43,296 nucleotides of DNA, from NCBI GenBank assembly GCA_002683345.1, contig NYSX01000019.1:1-43296 (forward strand), read 5' to 3'. Source of the DNA: Flavobacteriales bacterium (GTDB taxonomy: Bacteria > Bacteroidota > Bacteroidia > Flavobacteriales_D > Sanyastnellaceae). The number at the start of each line of letters is the position of its first letter. Position 1 is the stretch's first letter. The notes beneath the pieces are model-generated. The model was not told the origin of the DNA, searched no databases, and saw only the letters and a list, made by a program, of their open reading frames with translations. Shown one piece after another: positions 27,801-34,874 of this stretch. Both the position numbers and the translations under genes were made by a program.

Positions 27801-28779
27801 ATTCGTTGTTGCCAAACACCGCGCTGAATCGATCGCCTTCGTCAGGAAGGGTCACGTAGAAGCGGTAGGTCGTCATGCCTGCAACCACTGCAGGTGCCCC
27901 TTCCACCACCAAGGTGTAGGGTGTGGCCGCACGCTGGCAAGAACAAAAATCACACGACCCATCCTCTTCCGTGGCCGTCGCATCGTAGTTGCATGCGAGT
28001 TCGTCGGTGCAGCCAGACACGACGCATGACGTGAATTCACACGACCCATCGTCTTCGGTCGCTTCTTCGTTGAAGTTGCACGCCATGGCATCCGTGCACC
28101 CCAAAACGGCCTCGTCACCTCCGCCGAAGGTGCCGGCACCGTCAAACGCCACACTCAACTGCTGTTGGTCCGCGCCAATTCCGAGAGGAAAGACCTGGAA
28201 GTTCATTTGGCCTGACACGTTGCCGGAAGAAGTCACCTGCATCAACAAGACGCGCAAATCTGAATCGGGCAATCCGTTGGAAGCGGTGTTCAAAATGTAC
28301 CACGAGGCGCCGGTCAGGGTGTTGCTCAAAAGCGACGTGGCTCCATCGTTCAAGAAGAACGGTGTGATGGGCTGGTTGCTGTCCTCCACAATGCTGGGAT
28401 CGGCCGCGCCCTCCAGTCCTGAGGATGATGCGGGACCTTCCAAACCAATGGTGGCGTAGGTGTCGTCCACCAATTCCGGGAACACCGGCACAAACGCGGG
28501 GTTGATGCCCGACGCATTCCAGCTCGAATTGAAAGTGCTGTTGAATGCCCCTTCAGGCGCTTCAACAGAGAGCGTGTACTCGTTGTTGCCAAACACGGCA
28601 CTCATTCGGTCGGATGCGTCGTTCATGTTGACGTAAAAACGGTACTGCGTCATCCCCTCCGTGACGGCCGGCGTGGCCTCTACGGTGAGCGAAAAATCTT
28701 GGGCGAATCCAAGCACGGAGACGCCAATCGTCGCCACGAGGGCGCAGCAGGCAGTCTTGACAAAGCGAGAATGAATCAT
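24826..28779 (-). CDS. Large secreted repeat protein: four homologous domains, 14 GCTD...DDGSC cysteine modules, Ca-binding-like DADGDGxCDE segments, dockerin-like C-terminus
   Basis: Start at 28779 gives MIHSRFVKTACCALVATIGVSVLGFAQ signal peptide (ORF-track start 28998 is too early). Repeats are directly visible in the translation. Confidence 0.9.
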   Translation of the reverse strand: MIHSRFVKTACCALVATIGVSVLGFAQDFSLTVEATPAVTEGMTQYRFYVNMNDASDRMSAVFGNNEYTLSVEAPEGAFNSTFNSSWNASGINPAFVPVFPELVDDTYATIGLEGPASSSGLEGAADPSIVEDSNQPITPFFLNDGATSLLSNTLTGASWYILNTASNGLPDSDLRVLLMQVTSSGNVSGQMNFQVFPLGIGADQQQLSVAFDGAGTFGGGDEAVLGCTDAMACNFNEEATEDDGSCEFTSCVVSGCTDELACNYDATATEEDGSCDFCSCQRAATPYTLVVEGAPAVVAGMTTYRFYVTLPDEGDRFSAVFGNNESNLEVSAPDGVYNSTFNSSWNASGVNPAFLPAFPELAADTYATVGLEGPASTSGQAGAADPSIVEDANQMITPFFLTDGATLMESNTLTGASWYVLNTASNGLANDDNRVLIMQVTTAGNVSGQISYQVFPLGFGADQQQLNVAFDGEGIFGGDEPTVACGCTDDAASNYDPEATYDDGSCLFDVAGCTDAEACNYEEDATVDDGSCEFAEPLLDCEGNCLNDADGDGICDEVEEGCTDADACNYDPSAAVEDGTCTYPEEDYLDCEGNCLNDDDEDGVCDEIEVLGCTAPDACNYSADATEDDGTCEYTSCVVSGCTDDMACNYNAEATEDDGSCEYTSCVVSGCTDALACNYNAEATEDDGSCDFCSCQRPPTPYTLVVEGAPAVVSGMTTYRFYVTLPDAGDRFSAVFGNDESTLEVSAPEGVFNSSLNSSWNASGINPAFLPAFPELAADTYATIGLEGPASTSGQAGAADPSIVEDANQMITPFFLNDGATSLLSNTLTGASWYILNTASNGLADANGRVLIMQVTTSGNVSGQISYQVFPLGVGADQQQLNVAFDGVGEFGGEEPTVSCGCTDDAAVNFDPNADYDDGSCVFDVLGCTDAFACNYDEAATQDDGSCVYCDCGGEDAPAYTLSVEASAAVQSGATTYRFYVNMVNATDKLSAVYGNNEEALSIQAPAGIYNSELNTSWNASGLAAAFVDLYPEMADDSYATIGLTGPASEAASGSVNPDLAESVEAPLTIADFFTTGGADLDISDAVGGIWYVAGPATNANAGEEGRVLVMQITTEGALLGTVNAQIFPEGDGQEEFKLSWTFSGAGTFDADGFGNACGCTDAEAINYNPAAEYDDGSCVFGVAGCTDATACNYEEDATLDDGSCEFPEPGLNCDGTCVNDADGDGVCDENEVLGCTNPDATNYDPAATDDDGSCEVLGCTYALANNYNEAATDDDGSCEFDLTGSSCPGDLDGSGLVQLNDLLDFLLVYGTYCEE
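25304..28698 (-). repeat. Four intragenic copies of a ~195-aa domain (about 28112-28698, 27326-27927, 26079-26685, 25304-25908)
   Basis: Each copy has TxYRFYVxxxxxxDxxSAVxGNxE...SWNASGxxxAF...YATxGLxGPAS...; copies 2 and 3 share long identical DNA, e.g. GTGATCATTTGGTTCGCGTCTTCCACGATGCTGGGGTCTGCGGCACC near 26343 and near 27589. Confidence 0.9.
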
Positions 28780-29004
28780 GCGAATGAAGATTAAACCGGT
28801 GTAATGGTCTACCAAAATCGGGATTCTTCCGGTCAAACCCCAAACATTATACAAGTAAATCCGGTTTTGGTCTCTTGAGGTTTCGCACAAATCGTCCTGC
28901 GACATTCTGAAAAATTGTGCCCCCCAAGAAAGGCTGTACGTCGTGACGTTTTGGGAACTTTGACATCCTAAATCACACCGCGCGTTTGCGCCACACATTC
29001 ATCC

Positions 29005-30078
29005 ATGGCTCACATTCACAACTACTCTGCAGGTCCCTGCATCCTTCCCGCCGAAGTGCTCGAACAAGCTTCGCAAGCGGTCAAGTCTTGGGACGACCAC
29101 GGCCTTTCCTTGGTGGAGATGTCTCACCGAAGCAAAGCCTTCGTGGAAACCATGGACGAATGTCGGGCACTGACCAAAGAACTGCTGGACCTGCCCGATC
29201 GTTTTGAAATCCTGTACCTGCAAGGGGGTGCGAGCCTGGGATTCTTGACGGCGGCAATGAATTTCCTACCAGAAGGTGGACAGGCGGCCTACGCCGACAC
29301 GGGCACGTGGTCGGCCAAAGCCATCAAAGAGGCCAAGCACGCAGGCCACGTCAACGTGGTCACCTCGTCCAAAGACAGCAATTACGACCACATCCCCACC
29401 GTCGGCGAGGTTGACGCACAAAACGCGTTCCTGCACATCACCACGAACAACACCATTTTTGGCACACAATACGCGGACATGCCCACCAGCAACGTTCCGT
29501 TGGTGGCAGACATGAGTTCCGACATCTTGAGCCGCACATTCGACGCAGAGCCGTTTGCGTTGATTTACGGGGGCGTTCAGAAAAACATGGGGCCGGCCGG
29601 TGCCGTGATGTACGCCGTGGACACCGAGAAACTCGGCGCCACGGGCCGGGACATTCCCTCCTACTTGGACCTCAACGTGCACCTCGGCAAAGACAGCATG
29701 TTCAACACGCCTCCTGTCTTCTCTGTGTACGCCACCATGCTCACGTTGCGCTGGCTGAAGGCCAAAGGTGGTGTAGCTGCCATCCAGAAAGAGAACGAGG
29801 CCAAGTCCGCCCTGCTCTATGCCGAGATTGACCGAAACGCCCTGTTCTCGGGCCACGCCCAAACCGACAGCCGCTCGCACATGAACGTGACGTTCCGCTT
29901 GAACGACGACAGCCATGCGGCGCACTTCGACGCCGCGTGGAATGCCGCTGACATCAGTGGCCTCAAAGGCCACCGCAGTGTGGGCGGATACCGTGCCTCG
30001 ATGTACAATGCCCTTCCGCTCAGCAGCGTCGAAGTGCTCGTCAATGTGATGCGTGAATTTGAACGCACCCACGGCTAA
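29005..30078 (+). CDS. serC: Phosphoserine aminotransferase
   Basis: MAHIHNYSAGPCILPAEVLEQASQAVKSWDDHGLSLVEMSHRSKAF...LQGGASLGFLTAAMNFL...IYGGVQKNMGPAG. Confidence 0.97.
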   Translation: MAHIHNYSAGPCILPAEVLEQASQAVKSWDDHGLSLVEMSHRSKAFVETMDECRALTKELLDLPDRFEILYLQGGASLGFLTAAMNFLPEGGQAAYADTGTWSAKAIKEAKHAGHVNVVTSSKDSNYDHIPTVGEVDAQNAFLHITTNNTIFGTQYADMPTSNVPLVADMSSDILSRTFDAEPFALIYGGVQKNMGPAGAVMYAVDTEKLGATGRDIPSYLDLNVHLGKDSMFNTPPVFSVYATMLTLRWLKAKGGVAAIQKENEAKSALLYAEIDRNALFSGHAQTDSRSHMNVTFRLNDDSHAAHFDAAWNAADISGLKGHRSVGGYRASMYNALPLSSVEVLVNVMREFERTHG

Positions 30079-30108
30079 CCTTGTTGACCCTACCCATTCC
30101 CCATCCTC

Positions 30109-31059
30109 ATGAACATTCTTGCCAACGACGGCATCAGCCCCTCCGGTGAACAAGCGCTCCGCGACGCCGGCCACACTTTGTACACCGAATTTGTCGACGC
30201 CGACAGCCTCCAAGCGTTCATCCACGAGCACGCCATCGACGGCATCCTCGTACGCTCGGCCACCAAAGTGCGTCAGCCGTTGATCGACGCATGCCCCACC
30301 CTCAAGTTCATTGGACGCGGTGGTGTGGGCATGGACAACATCGATGTGGAATACGCACGAAACCAAGGTCTCACCGTCTTCAACACCCCTGCGGCTTCCT
30401 CCCAAAGCGTGGCCGAATTGGTCATGGGACACCTCTTCAGCTTGGCGCGCTTCCAGCACGACAGCAACCGCCAAATGCCTGCGCGCGGCGCGGACGAGTT
30501 CAAGGCGTTGAAGAAGGCCTACGGCAAAGGCACGGAGTTGCGAGGCAAGACCCTTGGCATCGTCGGTTTCGGACGCATTGGCCGCTCCTTGGCCTCGTAC
30601 GCGCTGGGTTGTGGCATGAATGTCGTCGCGCACGACCCCTTCGTGTCGGACGGCGAGGTGTCGGTGACCGTGGGTGGCCAAACCCTTACCATCGACTGTC
30701 CCCGTCTGCCCCTCAATGAATTGCTCAGCACCTCAGACATGGTAAGTATGCACGTTCCCGCACAAGCGGATGGCAGCGCCGTCATTGGCGAAGCCGAACT
30801 GGCGGCCATGAAGCCCGGTTCGTTCTTGGTGAACGCGGCGCGAGGCGGCTCGGTGGACGAGGACGCCTTGATGGCGGCCCTCAATTCAGGCCACTTGGCC
30901 GGTGCAGGCCTGGACGTGTTTGTGGGGGAGCCTGCCCCCCGTGCGGATGTCCTCGCGCACGACAAGCTCGCCCTGACGCCCCACATCGGCGCGGCCACGT
31001 CCGAAGCGCAAGACCGCATTGGCTTGGAACTCGCAGCCCAAATCGCGGCCCTGGCATGA
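30109..31059 (+). CDS. serA: D-3-phosphoglycerate dehydrogenase family protein
   Basis: FIGRGGVGMDNIDVEYARNQGLTVFNTPAASSQSVAEL...LGIVGFGRIGRSLA...VNAARGGSVDEDAL...LTPHIGAATSEAQ. Confidence 0.92.
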   Translation: MNILANDGISPSGEQALRDAGHTLYTEFVDADSLQAFIHEHAIDGILVRSATKVRQPLIDACPTLKFIGRGGVGMDNIDVEYARNQGLTVFNTPAASSQSVAELVMGHLFSLARFQHDSNRQMPARGADEFKALKKAYGKGTELRGKTLGIVGFGRIGRSLASYALGCGMNVVAHDPFVSDGEVSVTVGGQTLTIDCPRLPLNELLSTSDMVSMHVPAQADGSAVIGEAELAAMKPGSFLVNAARGGSVDEDALMAALNSGHLAGAGLDVFVGEPAPRADVLAHDKLALTPHIGAATSEAQDRIGLELAAQIAALA

Positions 31060-32300
31060 CGAACCAAGGCCACTTGATGCAGCCCCTGGCCGCGGTGACC
31101 CCACCCCGGCACATGGCGCATTTGGTGGCCTCTCGTTCCTACTTGAGCTACGATGACCTCGAGCTTCAGGACAAACTGAAGCACAACCCCTACTCCTACA
31201 TCCAGGTCATCAATCCCGACGCCTCCCGCGATGTGAAAGTTCCGCGTGGCACGGCCGCCTTTTTTGAGGAAGTCCGTCACGGTTACCAACACTTCAAAGC
31301 GCGCGGCTGGCTCGAGGCTGCTTCACAATCCGAGTGGTACGTCTACCGCCAATCGACGGCCGCGCATGCCTGGACTGGGGTGGTGTGCAACCTCGACCTC
31401 TCCTTGTGCGCGAACGGTGGATTGAAAACCCATGAAAAGACCTTGGAATCCCGTGAAACGCTCTTTGCGACGTTTCTCGAAACGGTGGGGTTCCACGCCG
31501 AACCCATCTTGTGTGCCCGTCCCGACGATGCCCCCCTGGCCCCCGAGGCCGACGCCTTGATGAAGGACGTTGTGGCCGGAACGTCCCACACGGATTTCAT
31601 GACCGCGGACGGCATCCGCCACGAGATTTGGCGCATCCCGGCAGAGGGAACGTTGGGAAAGCGCATGGCCCAAACCTGGGGCGCACATTCCACCCTGTAT
31701 CTGGCCGATGGCCACCACCGACTGGCGTCTTCGCAAAGGCTCGCCAAGGCCCGCCCCGATTTGGAAGGTGCGGGGCAGATTTTGGCCTTTGTCGTGCCGG
31801 AGAAGGACTTGAGCATTCTTGGCTTCCACAAGGAAATTCGCCGCGTGGACATGGCCATCGAAGCGTTCGAAGGCGCCTTGAACCGCATCCCCCACTGTCG
31901 TGTGGAATGCGTGGATTCAGGAGCGGTCTCTCCCTCTGAGCCCGGCGAAGTCGTCGTGCATTTCCAAGGACACGCATGGCGCTTGATCCGCGACGCAGAC
32001 AGTCCCGAGGCCACAGATGCCGACTTTGTGGATGTGCACGTGCTCAAAGGCGTGTTGGACATTCAAGACGCCCGCAACAATCCACGGCTCAAGCACCTCC
32101 CGGAACCCTCTCGTCCTGAGCAGGGATGGGTCAGCCGGGCCGCCACGCACCCTGACCGGGTGTTGGTGTTGCTTCACCCCATTCCATTTGGGCACATCCG
32201 ACACGTCGCGGACCAAGGAAACACGCTGCCCCCCAAGAGCACCTGGGTGGAACCCAAAATCCGAAGCGCCCTGTTCATCCACGAATTCCAGTCTGCATGA
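31056..32300 (+). CDS. DUF1015 family protein
   Basis: LVASRSYLSYDDLELQDKLKHNPYSYIQVINPD...LYLADGHHRLASSQRLAKARP...FHKEIRRVD; ATGA overlap with serA. Confidence 0.9.
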   Translation: MTNQGHLMQPLAAVTPPRHMAHLVASRSYLSYDDLELQDKLKHNPYSYIQVINPDASRDVKVPRGTAAFFEEVRHGYQHFKARGWLEAASQSEWYVYRQSTAAHAWTGVVCNLDLSLCANGGLKTHEKTLESRETLFATFLETVGFHAEPILCARPDDAPLAPEADALMKDVVAGTSHTDFMTADGIRHEIWRIPAEGTLGKRMAQTWGAHSTLYLADGHHRLASSQRLAKARPDLEGAGQILAFVVPEKDLSILGFHKEIRRVDMAIEAFEGALNRIPHCRVECVDSGAVSPSEPGEVVVHFQGHAWRLIRDADSPEATDADFVDVHVLKGVLDIQDARNNPRLKHLPEPSRPEQGWVSRAATHPDRVLVLLHPIPFGHIRHVADQGNTLPPKSTWVEPKIRSALFIHEFQSA

Positions 32301-33010
32301 GCAAGGTGGCTCAGCGTTTGGAGGAGATTCGGGGCCAAGTCGACGCGTCCGCCTCGAAGGCCGGTCACGATGTGACCTTGGTGGCCGTGAGCAAGACCAA
32401 GCCCGACGTCGATTTGATGGAGGCCTACGACGCAGGCCAGCGCGACTTTGGCGAAAACCGCGTGCAAGAACTCGCCGGCAAGGCCGAGCGGCTTCCCAAG
32501 GACATTCGGTGGCACATGATTGGCCACGTCCAAACCAACAAGATCAAGGACTTCCTCCCCTTCGTGCACCTCGTCCACGGGGTGGATCGGGTGAAGGTGC
32601 TCGATGTCATGCAGAAAGAGGCAGCCAAATTGGGGCGCCAAGTCAACCTTCTGCTTCAAGTCCACATTGCCGAGGAAGCGACGAAGTTTGGGTTTGACCC
32701 TAACGAACTGAAAGCGTTGGCATCGCCCAAGGCATGGACCGGCTACCCCAACCTCTGTCCTGTGGGCTTGATGGGCATGGCGACCTTCACCGACGACGCT
32801 GAACAGGTGCGTCGCGAATTTGCGTCCCTCGCCTCGCTTCACCAAGACGTCGGGCCCGCCCTCTCCGAGGTGGCACAGTCCCGCGGGGAAGATTGGGGCG
32901 TTCTAAGCATGGGAATGAGCGGCGATTGGCCCCTGGCCGTTGAAGAAGGCAGCACCATGGTGCGTGTGGGCAGTGCGATTTTTGGGCATCGAAATCCGCC
33001 CCAAGGATGA
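32297..33010 (+). CDS. YggS family pyridoxal phosphate-binding protein
   Basis: VTLVAVSKTKPDVDLMEAYDAGQRDFGENRVQELAGKAERLPKDIRWHMIGHVQTNKIK...LSMGMSGDWPLAVEEGSTMVRVGSAIFG. Confidence 0.96.
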   Translation: MSKVAQRLEEIRGQVDASASKAGHDVTLVAVSKTKPDVDLMEAYDAGQRDFGENRVQELAGKAERLPKDIRWHMIGHVQTNKIKDFLPFVHLVHGVDRVKVLDVMQKEAAKLGRQVNLLLQVHIAEEATKFGFDPNELKALASPKAWTGYPNLCPVGLMGMATFTDDAEQVRREFASLASLHQDVGPALSEVAQSRGEDWGVLSMGMSGDWPLAVEEGSTMVRVGSAIFGHRNPPQG

Positions 33011-33315
33011 GCTGGCCGGACCTGCGCAAGCGCTACGAACGCTGGTTTCAAGGATGGCTCGTGTTGGCGCCCGTGGTGGGGTTTGGCAGCACCACCTTGG
33101 TCAAAAATCAACTTTACCGGGTGTGGAAAATCACCCATGGCTTGACCGACGGGGTGTCCGCACAAGAAGCCCGCGAGATGGGCCTCACCCCACCCGATTG
33201 GTCGGGTGCCATGTGGTACGGCGTTGCAACCATGGTGGTCTTCACCCTGTTCTACGTCATGGCGGCCCGAACGTGGTCGCGCTACACCACCGACGACCTG
33301 ACCACCAATGAGTGA
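33007..33315 (+). CDS. Small uncharacterised protein with two predicted TM segments
   Basis: 102 aa, ATGA overlap with yggS; MSWPDLRKRYERWFQGWLVLAPVVGFGSTTLV...MWYGVATMVVFTLFYVMAARTW. Confidence 0.75.
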   Translation: MSWPDLRKRYERWFQGWLVLAPVVGFGSTTLVKNQLYRVWKITHGLTDGVSAQEAREMGLTPPDWSGAMWYGVATMVVFTLFYVMAARTWSRYTTDDLTTNE

Positions 33316-33712
33316 ATGTTCATCTTGGCTTGTCGCCTTGCTCGCGTGCCTCTTGCTGGTCTCGTGTGAAGGAGCGACCTATCTCAACCACCACCTGACC
33401 AACCACACCGCCGACACGCTTCAAGTCGGCTACCGAAGCGACGAATCCGCGTCGGGTTGGCAAGTGGATACGGTGTGGACACTGGCACCTGGCGAAACCC
33501 ATGTGCATTACGCAGTGGACTTTTGGGGGAAGTGCCACGACTGCACGCCGTATGAAGTCCTGCCTTATGGTCTGGATTCTCTGTGGGCGGCCAACCGCAC
33601 GCTCACGGTGGAACTCCTCGATTCTGCCCTTTGGGAAGTGCATGTGGACGAAGGGCTTTCGTGGATTCGCTTTGACCAGCAGCTCGACCTCGTACCTTCC
33701 CACTTTGAGTGA
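33308..33712 (+). CDS. Small uncharacterised lipoprotein
   Basis: LVALLACLLLVSCEGATYLNHHLTNHTADTLQVGYRSDES..., lipobox LVSC; overlaps the upstream gene by 8 nt. Confidence 0.75.
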   Translation: MSECSSWLVALLACLLLVSCEGATYLNHHLTNHTADTLQVGYRSDESASGWQVDTVWTLAPGETHVHYAVDFWGKCHDCTPYEVLPYGLDSLWAANRTLTVELLDSALWEVHVDEGLSWIRFDQQLDLVPSHFE

Positions 33713-33736
33713 CCCCATTCTTCTGAATTCCATTTC

Positions 33737-34849
33737 ATGACACACTTTCGCTTGTCCCTCCTGACACTCGCGGCCTTGGGCGCGAGTACCCTTTGGGCCC
33801 AAACGCCTTCATCCGTCGAAGCGGCAGAGTACGAACCCAACAGCGACCGCTGGCTTGTCAGCAACGGCAGCAGCATCTTGGTCACGGCCGACGAGGGCGC
33901 CTCGTGGAGCACCTTTGGCAGCGGCGGCGCCAACTACGGCATGGAAGTCCTCGGCTCCACCTTGTTTGCCATTCAATCCAACGTCATCCGCGCCTACGAC
34001 GTGGTGACCGGCGAAGAGTTGGGGTCTGTGGCCCCTGCGGGCGCAGGCTTCTTGAACGGCATGGGAAGCGAAAGCACCGCCGAGGGAGACGTGCTCGTGG
34101 TCAGCGACTTTTCTGCGGGCCAACTGCTCAAAATCGACGTCTCGGACCCCACCAACATGGTGGCCACGACCTTGGTCTCCAACACGGGAACAACGCCCAA
34201 TGGCGTCACCGTGAAAGACGGGGTGGCCACAGTTGTGAACTGGTACGGGAATGCCGATATCTTTCAAGTGGACCTCGCCACCGGAGAACTGACCACATTG
34301 ATTGACGGAACCGGACTTGGCAACTGTGATGGCGTCGACTGGGCCAATGGCTCCCTTATCGTGAGCTCGTGGAATCCCCAGCGCATCACGCGGTTCTCGC
34401 CCGACCCCGACATGCCCGGCGAATGGACGGCCGAAACCGTAGTGCAGGGCAGCCCTCTCAGCAACCCTGCAGACTTGAGCGTGAACACCACCGGCGACCG
34501 CTTTGCCGTGGCTTGCAGCGGCAACAACACGGTCTACTTTGGCGAACTCGAATCTCCTTCAAACCTTCGCCCCATTGCACTTCCCGAGGCAGGCGCCTCC
34601 CTTCAAGCCGAGGGCGTCGTGCTCGAAGCCGGACAGGCCGGGACCTGGACGGTTCGTGGGTTGGACATGACCGGGCGATTGTTGGGCACCACCTCTGAAT
34701 TGCCTCACGCTGCAGGCGTTGCCACTTGGACATGGGACCAACTCGGAGCTTGGGCTGCCGGCGCGGCCCTGTTGGACATTCGATTCATTCCTGTCCAAGA
34801 CGGTGCCTCCTCTTGGCAAACCACGCTGAAGCGGGCTCCCTTGCGCTGA
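33737..34849 (+). CDS. Secreted beta-propeller protein (SMP-30/NHL-like) with a divergent C-terminal sorting-like domain
   Basis: MTHFRLSLLTLAALGASTLWAQ signal peptide; repeated blade-like segments (GVTVKDGVATVVNWYGNADIFQVDLATGEL...); C-term VRGLDMTGRLLGTTSELP. Confidence 0.75.
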   Translation: MTHFRLSLLTLAALGASTLWAQTPSSVEAAEYEPNSDRWLVSNGSSILVTADEGASWSTFGSGGANYGMEVLGSTLFAIQSNVIRAYDVVTGEELGSVAPAGAGFLNGMGSESTAEGDVLVVSDFSAGQLLKIDVSDPTNMVATTLVSNTGTTPNGVTVKDGVATVVNWYGNADIFQVDLATGELTTLIDGTGLGNCDGVDWANGSLIVSSWNPQRITRFSPDPDMPGEWTAETVVQGSPLSNPADLSVNTTGDRFAVACSGNNTVYFGELESPSNLRPIALPEAGASLQAEGVVLEAGQAGTWTVRGLDMTGRLLGTTSELPHAAGVATWTWDQLGAWAAGAALLDIRFIPVQDGASSWQTTLKRAPLR

Positions 34850-34874
34850 GGCGGTTGCGCGGGGTTGGAAGCCT

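Noticed and set aside
24900-28150. Regularly spaced short repeats resembling a CRISPR array
   Set aside because: They are codon-framed repeats encoding GCTD...DDGSC modules and domain copies inside one ORF; not identical repeats with unique spacers.
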